DNA of 64,000 nt from contig JANVCC010000018.1 of the NCBI GenBank assembly GCA_025345505.1, forward strand, positions 35,911,191 to 35,975,190, given 5' to 3'. Made by a program: the position numbers and the translations under genes. The stretch's first letter is position 1. Each line of letters opens with the position of its first letter. Source of the DNA: Todiramphus chloris collaris. Its lineage: Eukaryota > Chordata > Aves > Coraciiformes > Alcedinidae. Below are positions 50,142 to 62,509 of the stretch, in pieces. The notes beneath the pieces were generated by a model. That model worked only from the letters and a program-made list of their open reading frames with translations, was not told the DNA's origin and searched no databases.

Positions 50142-51257
50142 ATGCATCTTGAAGCTATTGTCCATCAGGAAAACTATAATGTAATTACCCTTACAGAAAC
50201 ATGGTGGGATGAACCCCATAACTGAAGCATTGTGTTGGTTGGCTATAGGCTCTTCAGAGGGGATAGGCACAGAAGGAGAAGCGGTGGTGTGGCCCTGTAT
50301 TTTAGGGAAGTTCTCAACTGTCTTGAGCATCGTGATGATGGTGATGACAGGGTTGAATGCTTATGGGTAAGAATCAGGGGGAAGGCTAACAAGGCAGATG
50401 TCATGGTAGAGGTCTGTTATAGACCACCCAATCGGGATAAAGAGGTTGATGACATGTTCTACAGGTGGCTTGGAAGGTCTCAGAATCACTACCCCTTGTT
50501 CTTGTGGGGAACTTCAACTTACAGATGTCTGTTGGAAATACAATAAAGCAGACAGGAAGCAGCCCCAGAGATTCTTGTAGTGTGTGGTAGATAACTTCCT
50601 AACACAACTGGTGACTAAGCCAGCCAGGGAAGGCTCTCTGCTAGACCTACCGTTTGTGAATAGAGAAGGACAAGTGGGATATGTGAAGTTTGGTGGCTGT
50701 CTTGGGCAAAGCAACCATGAGATGGTTGAGTTTTCAGTTCTTAGGGAAGTAAGGAGGAAGGTCAATAGAACTACCTCCTTGCAGTTCCAGAAGGCAGACA
50801 AAGGAATCCAGGAAGACTGGACATTCCTCAAGAGGGAAATCTTCACGGCACAGGAACTAGCTGTCCCCATGTACCATAAAATGAACCAGTGTGGTAGAAG
50901 ACCAGTCTGGCTAAACGGAGAGCTTTGGGCAGAACTCAGGAAGAAAAGGAAAGTCTGTTGGCTATGGAAGAAGGGGCAGGTGACTCAGAGTACAAGGTTG
51001 TTGCAAGGTTATGCAGGGACAAAATTAGAAAGGCCGAAGCTCAGCTAGAACTTAATCTGTCCAGAATCATTCTAGATAATAAAAAGTGTTTCTATAAATA
51101 TGTTAACAGTAAAAGAAGAGCTAAGGAGAATCTCTACCCTCTGCTGGATGTGGGAGGGAACCTTGTGACCAAGGACAAGGCTGAGCTGCTAAGTGCCAAC
51201 TTTGCCTCAGTTTTTGTCAGCAATGCCAGTTGCAACCTGAGGGCCCCATCTCCCTGA
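50142..51257 (+). pseudogene. CR1 ORF2 endonuclease and linker, broken
   Basis: The apurinic-like endonuclease normally nicks target DNA to prime reverse transcription. Its N-terminal part begins near 50142 with a T-E-T-W-W-D motif, is interrupted by TGA at 50223-50225, and stays open from 50232 to 50546 (G-Y-R-L-F, G-G-V-A-L-Y, D-D-R-V-E, C-Y-R-P-P-N). A shift before 50501 puts the GDFN-equivalent block in another frame, where it reads G-N-F-N. A second shift leads into 50584-51048, where the usual S-D-H reads S-N-H (Asp to Asn at 50713-50715), removing a catalytic residue. Another shift near 50990-51000 moves the linker (K-N-L/Y-P-L-L-D-like region) to the frame 50925-51257, ended by a stop. 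It cannot give an active enzyme. Confidence 0.9.
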
Positions 51258-51258
51258 A

Positions 51259-52458
51259 TTGAAAGATGGGGATGGGGAGCAGAATGAAGCCCCTGTAATC
51301 TGTGAGGAAATGATCAGTGACCTATTGTGCCACATAGATGTGCACAAGTCTATGGGACCGGATGGGAGCCACCCAAGTGTACTAAAGGATCTGGCAGAAG
51401 TGTTCACCAAGCTACTCTCCATTATTTATCAACAGTCCCGGCTAACCTGAGAGGTCCCACTTGACTGGAAGCTAGCAAATGTGATTCCCATCTACAAGAA
51501 GGGTCGAAAGGATGATCCTGGGAACTACAGACCTGTCAGTCTGACCTCAGTGCCAGGGAAGGTTATGGAGCAGGTCATCTTGAGTGCCATCACATAGCAC
51601 ATACAAGACAACCAGGTGATCAGGCCCAGTCAGCATGGATTTACAAAAGGCAGGTCCTGCCTGACTAACCTCTTCTCCTTCTACAACAAGATGACCCACC
51701 TACTGGATGAGGGAGGAGCTGTGGACATTGTCTACCTGGACTTTAGTAAAGCCTTTGACACTGTCTCCCACAGCATTCTCCTTCAGAAACTTAGGGCGCA
51801 AGGCTTGGATAAATACACTCTGCGCTGGATAAAAAACTGGCTGGTTGTCTGAGCCAAAACAGTGCTAGAGAACAGAGCTAAGTCTGGCTGGTGTCCGGTC
51901 GCAAGTGGTGTTCCCCACTTGGGTTCAGCACTGGGGCCCATTCTCTTCAATATCTTTATTGATGATCTGGATGAGGGGATTGAGTGTACCCTCAGTAAAT
52001 CTGTGGGTGACACCAAGCTAGGTGGGTGTGTTGATTTTCTGGAGGGTAGGGAAGCTTTACAGCGGGACCTGGACAGGTTAGATCAGGGGGCCAAGGTTCA
52101 TTGCATGGGGTTCAACAAGGCCAAGGGCTGGGTCCTCCACTTGTGTCGTAACAACCCCATGGCAAGCTACAGACTTGGGCATGTGTGGTTGGAAAGCTGC
52201 AAGCTGGAAAAGGACCTGGGGGTATTGATCAATAGTCGACTAAATAGGAGGCAGCAGTGCACGCAGGTGGCCAAGGCCAATGGCATCCTGGCTTGTATCA
52301 GAAACACTGTGGCCAGCAGGAGCAGGGAGGTGATCATCCCCCTGGACTCAGCACCGGTGAGGCCACACCTTGAATATTGCATTCAGTTCTGGGCCGCTCA
52401 CTCTAAGAAGGACATAGAATGCTGGAGAGTGTCCAGAAAAGGGCAACAAGGTGGTTAA
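51259..52458 (+). pseudogene. CR1 ORF2 reverse transcriptase, broken
   Basis: The RT core lies in one frame from 51259 to 52458 but is cut by stops at 51448-51450 (TGA), 51595-51597 (TAG) and 51850-51852 (TGA). Recognisable blocks in order are [17 protein letters not shown], the H-G-F-x-K-G-R-S-C segment, and motif A Y-L-D-F-S-K-A-F-D with its catalytic Asp at 51739-51741. Next come S-G-V-P followed by an altered Gln-Gly site, [13 protein letters not shown], and the C-terminal R-P-H-L-E-Y-C. The F-A-D-D catalytic box reads S-V-G-D (52000-52011), so one of the two metal-binding aspartates is lost. The RT would be inactive even without the stops. Confidence 0.92.
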
Positions 52459-52762
52459 GGGCATAGAGCACAGGTCCTGTGAGGAGCGGCTGAGGGAGCT
52501 GGGGTTGTTTAGTCCAGAGAAAAGGAGGCTGAGGGGGCTCTACAGATACCTGAAAGGTTGGAGCAAGGAGGGAGACAGCCTCTTCTCCCTGGTGATGTGT
52601 GACAGGACCAGAGGGAATGGATGCAAGCTATGTCGGGGAGGTTTAGGCTGGATATTAGGAAACATTTCTTCACTGAAAGGGTTATCAAACATTGGAGCGG
52701 TGTGCCCAGGGCAGAGGTGGAGTCACCATCCCTGGTGGCAATTAAATGTCCCTGTTGCTTAG
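52451..52762 (+). pseudogene. CR1 ORF2 C-terminal domain, shifted frame
   Basis: A frameshift near 52440-52450 moves the C-terminal part to a new frame: [10 protein letters not shown], then R-T-R-G-N-G. A further shift puts [15 protein letters not shown] into the frame starting 52621. These blocks correspond to those seen in the 5.0, 19.5 and 34.7 kb copies. Confidence 0.85.
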
Positions 52763-52862
52763 GGACATGGTTTAGTGGTGAGATTGCAGTGTTGGGTCAA
52801 AGGTTGGACTGGATGATCTTGAAGGTCTCTTTCAACCAAAGACATTCTGTGATTCTGTGATT

Positions 52863-55800
52863 ACATTCTATGGCCCAAATAAAAATGATTAATACTAATA
52901 ATTGAATATTTGCCTAGTAGAGTAAGAGACAAAAATCCATGTTAAAATTTGAAATGATACATAAGAAAACAAACAGCCCATGCGCAGTCTTTTTTACTTA
53001 CTAATTTTCTGGTAACTATAATAAATTGCCACTAGTTTCTCCTTAAACACAACTTTCCAAAATTTGGTGAAAGCTAATATACTCTTGTGCAAATGGTGAC
53101 TTGCTGAGCAAGTGTCAGTGTCTAAAAGAGGAGGAAGGTATAAATTGTAATGCATACCCTACTAAATCCAGAGATAATTAGAAATATTTGTAAAATAAAT
53201 CAGCACTACTATATGACAAGATGTTCTTTTGAGTTCATGTGATCATTAAAAAAACCCAACAGGCCAGGAAATATGTTTTCATTTGCAAATTATGATGCCA
53301 ATTCCAAAATCCGCAACACACCAACGTGCTTTTTCATATGCCTGCGGCAATCTAAACAGCACTTCTGAGGACAGGAAAAAAATTTCCTTCAGGCATGCAG
53401 TTAATATATTTTCCATCTAAGCATCTTTCAGAGTCCTCTGTCGCACCATGCTCCCTGTCTTCTGCTGGGCTTGCTCATGCCTTGTTTATTTACCTACGCA
53501 GAGAACTGCCAGAGCTGCCAGAGCCGTGTTTGCTGAATTGGAACAGACACTGCTCTTTGTACGCTCAAGATAAGAGGCTGCAACAGTCAAGCCGTGTTTG
53601 TGCATCTCAACCACAAAATATCATCTTAATAATTACTGCGAATCAACTAAAACAACAACTCGTATCTTCTCAATAACCATTAATTTAAAAGGCACTCTTA
53701 ATTTAGTGCATTTGCATTTTGCTTCATGTGTTTTGAGAATATTTATTCCAACAAATTTACAAAATTCTTTTTCAGCAACAAAGCACAAGCTGTAAATTGT
53801 CCCACACAATTTTTTTTTTCTTTCAGAGCTCAAACAAAGGACTGTTCTTGCTCTTTTCTTATTAGGTCCAAATAAATCAAAGCCTGGTAAAGGGCAAGTC
53901 TGGTAATCTGAGCAAACAGCCTACACTAACTATACGACTGGGCTGTTATATGTCATGCTTCCCATCAGTCACAGACAGAAACTCTTGACAAAGTTTACAA
54001 AGAAGTTGAGAGTAGAGCCGATGCATCACTCAGTAAGCCTATTAATCTGGGACTATATCATGCAGAGCTGATAAAACACTGACTGAATTTCTTTCTCCCT
54101 TCTTCTTGTTTTACAGCCAATGTCCTTCTACTGCACTTTCCTTGTGAGCTGTGCTGAGCTCTCCTGTTACGATGACACAAGGATAACTTACTCCATGTCT
54201 GTCCAGATGTGGTCTCAGGACTTTCTCAGACATAGCCAGCCCTGTTTCTATACGTGTGCTAACTCAAGTCTGTATTCTGAAGTGGGGCTGATGGTAAAAC
54301 AAGAGACTTCATCTCCCTCGTGTCCACGCCGCACTTCATTGGCTGATGTAAATTGTCAGTGGCTCCATTAAAGTCAGGACAGCTCCAACAGCTTTATTGC
54401 ACTTGAGGTTTTGCCCCTCATCTGTGTAACTCAGTTTAGGGCCACACAGGGACTTCTTCCACAGCTGCACTGCTGAGCACATGACCTTGTCACTGATAGG
54501 AGAGCCACGGCCCTTATGATACAGTCATAGTTTCAAAAGTGAGGAAACACATGTAGGCAAAAGATGAGATGGGCAGCCAACTGAGGCTGTAACTAACTGG
54601 TGTCAATAATGAAGGTGCAAAGTCTGTTTCATGAGCCCCTAGCTGGAGGAGCTGCCAGTGACACAAACACATGGTAGAGCCCACCTGCAGCTCTACCTTC
54701 CTGCCTGCATTACAGAAAACCATTACCACAGAAAAAAGATTAATAAACCAAAATGCTCTGCATTCTTGAGGAAGCAGTTAAAAGAAGTTAAAATGACATT
54801 TTATATTTTGAAATAACCATTTTTCTATTGTTTACAATGATAAATCGATACACATTTATATCATCACTGGATACAAGCAGGTAGAAGAAACATCTATTCT
54901 AAGGAAGCAGTACAGAGACCTGCACAATTCATGTGCAAGATGATCAGATGGGAATGAAGCATGTGACACTGGGCACAGGATAGCAGTGAAACAAGAACAT
55001 TACTGCCGTGTTTAAGAGAACACCATCCAAACATACTGAACCACAGGATCTGAACATAGCAAGTGCTGCCCACTGTAAGAAAAACATCATGCTTTAGCAT
55101 CACAATCAGGTATTGGAACACGTACTTTGCTACTGAGCCATGGCACGTGGACCTGAAAAATTCCTGATATTCTGTGAACATTGCCTAATGCTCCATGGCA
55201 CCTGCTATGAGGCAATTCAGCCTGCTCTGAAAGAATAAACTGAAGAAGTCTAGGAAAGACAGAGTTGCTCAATATTTCTATAATTTTCCTATCTGCAGAT
55301 TTTGCAGTGCTTCTGTGACAGTGATACAAGGGTAGCAAGAAAGCCCGCGGAGGGAAACAAAAAGGAATGAGTCTGATGAGCTAAAGCAGTACCTCAAACA
55401 AGTTACCTGTTTATAATGAAGCACAGTTGCTAGGAGAGAAATGAAAGGATGTAAAATCTAAAAATGAAGCCACAAAATGATGTTCTGGAGGAATGAAAAT
55501 GAAGACAGAAAAATGGAAAGAAAATTATGGAAAAGCATATGAATTTAAAGTCAGAATGTTTGCATGCAGAAACATCTACTGTAACTTTTAATTAAAGTTG
55601 CTTCTTACACAGAACTAAGTTTCTCTTCATAGAAAAGTAAAATGGAAGTAAGCTGGAACTTGCTCTTCATCTCACAGGGTGATACCAGTATAGCTCCCTG
55701 ATCAACCCATTTGCTATTGTTATTCAGTTTACCCAAACATACTCTAGAAGAGATTTAAACTAAACAGAAAGCCACCCTACTTTTGGAACTAAAATAACCT

Positions 55801-57639
55801 CACTGGGCCTTAATTTGATATGCCAATTTAACTATCCCAGATGAATGGTCAAACTTGTTTAAAAGAAAGTAACAAGTCCTACACTGATATAATCGCCCTG
55901 TGACCCATTAATGACAGAAACAGTATTGTTGTCTGTTGTTGCCAATGGCAAAAACAGTACTGGTCTGGCAGACAGGCATTTTTCCTGCACCACACCAATA
56001 GCCATCTTTATAACCTGATAGCATATTAGAATTAAAGCTGACATTTTTTATATCTTCTAGTTGCCATAGACTATTTGGAAACTGCACATTAGGAAAGGAT
56101 GCACATTTATCTCAGTTAATGGGAGTTGGGGACTTTTTAATGTCATTGCTGATTTATTATTATTACTTTAAGACTAACACTGTGCTTGGCACTACAGAAA
56201 GCAAAAAACAAGACTCTTTCTGCCGTAAAAAAATGCGGACTGTAACAGATGAAAAATGCTGGGGAGAGAGGGCAAGTGATAAGAAGGACCAAACATTTTC
56301 TAGGAACACATCTTCTAGGACAGCTCCTATCTATGTGCACACTTATCCATCTGTGTGGAGATACTGTCTGCACACTTCAAAACTAAACATGCTTTTTTCT
56401 ATGAATGTATCCAAACATGGCATTTAGACTAGACTAAAATGTACCACTGTCTCTGGATGGTAAGAAAATAACACAGTAAGTAATTGCACTTTGTACATGC
56501 ACAATGTTTCAAAATGCTGATTTCAACAAGCAAAAGGTACCATGGTATTCAATAGTCAGAGAAATGGAGGCAAGAGCAGTGATAGGCAAAGGTCAAGGAA
56601 GGAGCCTTGAAGGGAAGGGAACTCAGCAGGTTTTCTGAACCCAAGTCCATTGTTTATGAGTCCCATGGTTCACTCCTAAAGTTTCACTTTTACAAAGCAG
56701 CAAGAAAATGCCAAATGAAGATGTCACACCTCAAAACTACCCTTGGCTCAGTAGTAAAGATCACGTAAGAAATAGGAGGGGGGGGAGGGGAGTGAAGAAA
56801 ATTGTCTTCAGGAACAGGAGTTCTGAATAATGTCTAGATTTAATCTCAAAGGCATAAATATTCTCTCACCTAAGACTGCTCCATAAATACAAAACCATAG
56901 CGGGGTCATTTAAATAGGTTGGAAAAGATCTTGAAGTTGGGAGTATTTCTGTGTGATACAAATGTCTTCCATCTGCAAATTTCTCAGTCATACTGTAGGA
57001 AGATGAAACTGTCTCAGAAATTAAGCAGAACAAACAGTAATTATTTTAGAAAATATATTTTATTCATAAAATGACTAAATATTGGTGCATAGACAAAATA
57101 TTTTGGAGCTAGATAATTTAAGTTTCTGAGTACAAACCAGAACATTTTTGTTCTTCCTTCAATACTGAAAACTAAAATAACAGAAAAATAAGATGATATC
57201 TAGGCTAGGTCCTGGGAAGCCTCAGCTACTTGTCTTTGGATGTGTAAAACCCACAGAACGTGTCGAACACTTCACAGTCACTTCCTACATTATGATCAAT
57301 TCATGAGTAAATGGCATGTTAATTTTCCTGGAAATTCAGAATTTTCAAAGAAGTCCTCTAACAAGAATATTCTACTCAGAGTCCAGTCTCCCAAAATACA
57401 GCTGTTTTCCAACAAGGCAGCATCTTTTTCTTTCAAAAGTTTAAAGAGGGACTTTGAAAAAGCCAGCCTGCATAAACAAGCTCTCTTTTTATATTTCTTA
57501 TTTATTTATTTAATTTCTGTTTCTTTTTCTATACATTGTCACACTAGGTCATATGAACCATTCCAGTAACTGACTGATTTGCCAAGAGCAGCTGTTTGAA
57601 TAAAACTGCAGATAAGCGAGGCAGATATGGGATAAGACC
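52863..57639. other. Unannotated non-coding DNA
   Basis: Nothing coding is recognised. The block 53270-53780 may be conserved regulatory DNA. A G/A-rich tract lies near 56776-56791. Frames of about 100-110 codons at 56119-56427 and 57240-57569 have no motif. Confidence 0.5.
53270..53780. promoter_or_regulatory. Candidate conserved regulatory block
   Basis: Contains a palindromic octamer ATTTGCAAAT (53281-53290) and a second octamer ATTTGCAT near 53708, both POU-factor type. Several TAAT homeodomain cores and more CpGs than neighbouring DNA are also present. This mix is often seen in conserved non-coding elements near developmental genes. The proposal rests on motif density only. Confidence 0.2.
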
Positions 57640-57750
57640 CTGTAGGGATGAGGGGTCCAAGGCAGATGGTTGATATTAAAGGATCACCTCCTTCCAGCTC
57701 AAGAGCAATCCATCCAAATGAATAGGAATTGAGGCAAAAATACTAGAAGG
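57640..57750 (+). mobile_element. Internal CR1 ORF2 fragment without a 3' end
   Basis: 'attaaaggatcacctccttc', 'cagctcaagagcaatccatc', 'caaatgaataggaattgagg' and 'caaaaatactagaaggca' match, from memory, the linker between endonuclease and RT in one avian CR1 lineage. In that lineage it reads ATTAAGGATCACCTCC, AGCTCAAGAGC, CAGGCAAAAATGCCAGGAGG. This lineage differs from the one at 49.6 kb. A CR1 insertion should contain the 3' end, so this piece was probably cut off by a later deletion or rearrangement. Confidence 0.5.
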
Positions 57751-59966
57751 CATCTTTTCTGCTTCTTAGCTTATGCATTTATACCATATTGTTCCCCTGG
57801 ACAAGGAAAGGCAAAAATTGCTCTCAACTAAGTGAGCAATACACTTCAGAATGGAAAATGATAACACCTTCTGTGTTCACAGAAATGCACTGTCTCTCTC
57901 ATGGAAGGCAGCTGAGCATCCACAACAGAGAAGGCCAATTTAGAGTAGCTGTATTGACTTGCTACAAGTACCTTTCACCCCCACAAGTTTCAGCAAGGCC
58001 AGTCTTCATACATGTGCTCTTTCTTGAAGTTGAAGGAATTATTCTTCCAAGTAACCATAAAAACTTGATTCTCCAAAACATTATCCATTTTTCAAAATCT
58101 ACACGAAATGCAGGAATACAGAAAATGTCTTCCTTCTCTCTCAAGAAGGAAGGAAAAACTTAATGTGGAAATGATATACATGGTAAACATACGTTTGACA
58201 AAAAAAAAAGATTTTATATTTTAAAGTTGAATCTCTAACTTTACCAGAACAAAGTAAATACATAGATAATTTCTTTTTAGCAATGAAGAGATCGTAACAG
58301 TCATTACAACTGGATGTGACAGAAGTGACAGGTAAGTCACTCTTAGAACGACATCTAACACTATACTGGATGCAAAAGTTAACTCTTTCTTTCTTTGGTT
58401 TTGAAACGCATCCGTATATAACACATGACACCTCATTTTGGTTTGTATTGCCAGTGGATTTATTTCTAGAATTCACACCACTGAAAAGTATTTGTACATT
58501 TCAGCTGAAAGTGAATTTGAGAATAGTTTTCAAAACAGGTATCTGCGTTTTTCACATCTTCAAAAAAGCAACCTGTAAAAGGAAGGAAAAACAATACTGT
58601 AATTAGTCTCAACAATACAGGTTTCATTGTATTAACTGAAATTACATATTATAATAACCTTTTCACCTATAAAAACACAAAACCACTAATGTAATGAGAA
58701 ACCAGAGGCTATATTTTAGAGCAGTGTTATTTTCTCAACAGTTTCCTACCTAATAAGTCTCCTAAAAATTCACAAATGTACTCTTTTTGCTCAAGCAATG
58801 CACTGAACTTATTGTTGAACTACATATCAAAACTGGTTTCTTCCCAGAATAACAAATCACAACGTGTTCATCTTGTGTAAATTAAAAGGTTATTTGATAG
58901 TACTTTGAAACTGGCTTACATTAAATCAATACATTCCCTGTTTTGCCTGGTTTGAACAGTGCTGTCACTGTAAGTGAAATCCTGATTCCACAGTCAGGAT
59001 GAAAAGTCCTGATGAAAAGCCCAAAGTCAAAAAGAAAAAACATGTTCTAATTTAAAATGACCAGGAACCAAAATCCTATGCTAGGGGAGAAGACAAATAC
59101 TTGTATGTGACCAGAAAACAACAAATGATGTACCTCTTCTCTTTAGTGCGCTAAGCAGACTGAAACGCCTAACAGCTATTTAGAGGGAAGGTGAGCTATC
59201 AAATACAGGAGACCTGTAGGATTTCTGGTGTCCTAGCTCATTCGTTCTTGGCCACACATGTGCAGCAGTTTCCTCTGCATCATTTTGGTTTGGTTTGGTT
59301 TAGCCACCTTCAGAAACTGCAGGATACTAACTCAGAAAGTTAAGTTATCTGACTGGAAACACAATCACACATCCAGATTTTCATCTGCCAAGGAGATTGC
59401 TTCAGATATTCAACTAGGAACTTTGCTAATCACAAAGACAGAAAGAAAAAAAAAAAAAAAGATGGACAGATGCCACCACAGAGTGACAAAAAAAAAGCCT
59501 ACCAGGTGACATAACAGTCTTCTTAAAATATAAACTGTTTCTCCTACTCTATGTAAAAGACAGAAGAAAAAAAACCATTTGAGACATACACTTCACCTTT
59601 TTTCTCTGCAAGACCTCTCGGCAGTCACTTAAATGAAGATTCAAATTGCCATCAAATACCACTTTGGATTTTCAGAGCTGACCCTCAATCACACTCCACT
59701 TGATAATGTGACTAAAGAATGCATGAAGCACGATCAACCAGAAGAAATTGAATTAAGGCATAAAATATCACTGAGTGTTCAGAGTAGAGGGCAAAACAGA
59801 GTGGAAACTTTTATTTTGGATCCTATGCACAAAAAATGTTTGATAGTTATATGTCTGGAATAGAGGATACAAAAAAAATGAAGTATTAACACATCTAAGA
59901 GGCTTCTCAGAACATCATTCATACATAGGATTCATGTCTAAAATAATATGATTATGAGGCACAAAT
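57751..59966. other. Unannotated non-coding DNA
   Basis: Holds an A10 run near 58201, a GGTTT repeat (59284-59301) and an A15 run (59446-59460). One possible 51 nt exon (58281-58331) has good splice signals but no context. No gene is recognised. Confidence 0.5.
59446..59460. repeat. Poly-A tract, 15 bp
   Basis: Uninterrupted run; no retroposed element recognised before it. Confidence 0.85.
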
Positions 59967-60020
59967 GGGACGTGACTTTAAAGGTCTTTTCCAACCTAAA
60001 AGATTCTCTGGTTCTATGAC
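59967..60020 (+). mobile_element. CR1 3'-end fragment (about 55 bp)
   Basis: 'gactttaaaggtcttttcca', 'acctaaaagattctctggtt' and 'ctatgacaa' match the last part of the CR1 UTR and a mutated ATTCTGTG tail. Nothing upstream aligns. Confidence 0.65.
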
Positions 60021-62127
60021 AATAGCAAAAATTGGTTAAGAATGGTAAAAAATAATGGGGCTTCAATTCCTGAACATCGCTTTTGCTACTGCAACACTAA
60101 CAGCAGTAACCTATTGGAAAGCTGCAATGTTACTACGTGGCTGGGTTTGTACAGATAAAACAACTGATATCCCCAAATGCTTCCACATTTCTGAATCACT
60201 CTTTTCTTCTTCCAAACTGGAACTAAAATTCAGAAACAAGAATTTTCATGTAGAACATAAATTTTCAGAAACATCTGTAGGCAAAGCTGGCCAGCGAATG
60301 GCTGTCTGGCCAGGGTGGAAGTCTGACTGCTTTCCCATGAACATCTCATCACACTGACATATTCCCACAGAGTGTTTTCATTCATCTCAATCACCATTTC
60401 ACAACATTAAGTTGCTACATCAAAAACATTTCTCTCAGCTCATCAAAGGGGTATTGTAAAAGCCAGAAACTACTCATCATACAGGGAAATTTATCCATTA
60501 GGCCAAAGTCCCCCACCCTCAAAGACATACAATGGCAGGAAAATCAATATGCTTGTCACCTTTCTCATGATTTAGTCACTCAGATGAATAGAGACAGACA
60601 TGTCATTAATAGCAAATGTAAAATATTACCTATGTGGAAGAGTCATAAGCAATCCAGGCTGGAGATGAAATCCTGACACCAGTTAAGTCAAAGACAAAAC
60701 TCACATTGACTTTACAAGGTAAGAAATTTGTCCTTGTATTGCAAGGAAGAAAAACCAATGAAAGCAATAACCATTTCAATACACAAGTTTCAAAATTTTA
60801 AGCAGATTTTTTGATCAGGCTCCTTTGATACACAGTTTTGAGGTACCATTAGAGTAGATGTATTTGTTTAATTTGACTACTTGCTGTATTTTATAATGCA
60901 TGAAATAGACTTTTTCACTCCTTTGAGAGGATTATTTGCAACATAATCTTTCTGTAGACTGGCAGGCTCCGCTACTACCTAATAAACTAAAAAACATCAA
61001 AAGGAATCATTTATCACTGTCTGTATTTATATTTACTACCAATGTGAATGAAAAGAGCACATTAGATCATCGCTACAGTTGACACAGCCAACAAAGAAAG
61101 GGGTAACACATGGAAATCATAACCTGTTTATAAAACACCTGCAACATATGAAGATGTTTGAGAACAAAACCAACTGAAACTAAACCACTGATGAGGTTCA
61201 CCTTACCTGAAGTTCAATATGAACCGTATAAAATATTTCTGTAACATAACCATTACTGTAAATGCTCTCGGATCTCTAAACAGCAGTAATATGTATATTC
61301 TACATAAGAAATGAATTACTGTAGGAAAAGAAAGTGGGACTAAGTACTTCTTCAGTTCCCCAGCTCTTACAATACTTTCTCTGTAAGACAGACAACTATT
61401 GGCGTCTTCCAGGTCGAGCAGCAACTCTCAGCAAAGTCTGCAAATCCAGTATTTCACTGCTACTGGTGTGCTTTGAAAGAAAAATAATGTGCCAAACAGA
61501 TATCTGATCTACAAACTAAGGTTTATAATTAAATTCAGAATAAAAAGTTTTCTAATCAGTTTATTCAAGGAATTTTTTTTTATTGACCATACCTCAGCAT
61601 GTTGTCCCCTTAAAGCACTCAGGATAGCTAATATCCATCATTAAGAACTGATTTTTGTACTCTAGCACCCTCACTTCTATGACAGGACACATTGCTTTTT
61701 AATTTTCTCTCAATTATTTCTGAAGATGATAATCTTCTTCTATCTCAGAGTATCAAGTGCATCTCAGCACTCCACCCCATTAGTTTCCAAAGAGCCAGAA
61801 GCTGCTAAGACCTCTGGATAATGAACGAAAATAAACTCTGCAAGCATTTGAAGAGATATGAACACAGAGGGAGCAGCAGAGCACCACAGGCATACAAATA
61901 ACATATCTCAGAAAATCGCTTTTTCTGTAAACAATAAAGCAACAACAACTTCATTAAAATCTTTCAGAGTCAGGGCAAGTTAAGAAATCCAGGTTTTGAT
62001 GTTCAATTCTAGAAGCTGTGATCCCCCAGCTTACCCGAGAAAATGGGATAAGGCAAAATGTAAGACTGTTAAGCATACTGCAGACTGCATGGGAATGATA
62101 CTGAAGACTGAGAAAAGCATCCCGACA
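60021..62127. other. Unannotated AT-rich DNA
   Basis: No gene or repeat recognised. The 100-codon frame at 60055-60357 has no motif. Confidence 0.55.
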
Positions 62128-62328
62128 GAGAGTGTACTTCGGTGGTTAAACTTTGCACCAGGTTTCCCAGGCAAGCTGTGCAATCTCCATCTGTCTTTTG
62201 CATATTCCAGATTTGACTGGAGACAGCCCAGGGCACCTGGCTCTGCCTGACTCAGTTTGAGCAGTGGGGTTGCATGGGGCAGTCTCCACTGGTGCCCTCC
62301 AGCCTCAGCCATTCTGCAACTCTGTGAA
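62128..62328 (+). mobile_element. CR1 LINE, old 3' end (about 200 bp)
   Basis: 'caccaggtttcccaggcaag' and 'ctgtgcaatctccatct' correspond to the L-P-(R/G)-E-V-V-E-S-P codons. They are followed by 'gactggagacagcccagggc', 'cagtttgagcagtggggttg', 'ctccactggtgccctccagc' and 'cattctgcaactctgtga'. The order equals the CR1 subtype with GACAGCCCTGGGCAACCTG...TTTGAGCAGGGGGTTGGA. It is more diverged than the copy 180 bp downstream. Confidence 0.78.
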
Positions 62329-62509
62329 AATCTTGTAGGTACACATAGGCAGGAGAGTAAAACAGCAACACAATGCTGGTGGAAACTCTTTTACTGTAAG
62401 CTACAAAACCAGAGGCTGGCAATATTCTCTCCTCAGTAGGGAGAAGGTAGCTATGGCATTATAGGTTCCAGACTTTTTGAAACTTTCTGGTAACATTTTA
62501 TGTTATAGA

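Larger units (their letters stand above)
49640..52862 (+). mobile_element. CR1 LINE, the longest copy (about 3.2 kb), dead
   Basis: This is a plus-strand CR1 retrotransposon missing its far 5' part (complete CR1 is about 4.5 kb). From about 49640 it follows the CR1 order as I know it: 'gggagacaggtagtgttt', 'ccatgggtcaatctaca', 'gccaggcctgctggcagcag', 'gctttaaactagactcaaag'. Then come the endonuclease (from 50142), the linker, the reverse transcriptase (to about 52060), the C-terminal domain and the 3' UTR. It ends in 'cattctgtgattctgtgatta' at about 52862. ORF2 is broken by at least four frameshifts and several in-frame stops, and catalytic residues are lost in both enzymes (see the pseudogene entries). 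The 'gggacatggtttagtggtga' UTR block groups it with the 24.6 kb fragment. The exact 5' end is uncertain by about 50 bp. Confidence 0.95.

Noticed and set aside
50514..50870. 118-codon minus-strand open frame
   Set aside because: Antisense shadow of the CR1 endonuclease region.
58141..58476. 111-codon minus-strand frame as a Cys-rich coding exon
   Set aside because: No convincing acceptor/donor pair on minus; the best splice signals there are on the other strand.
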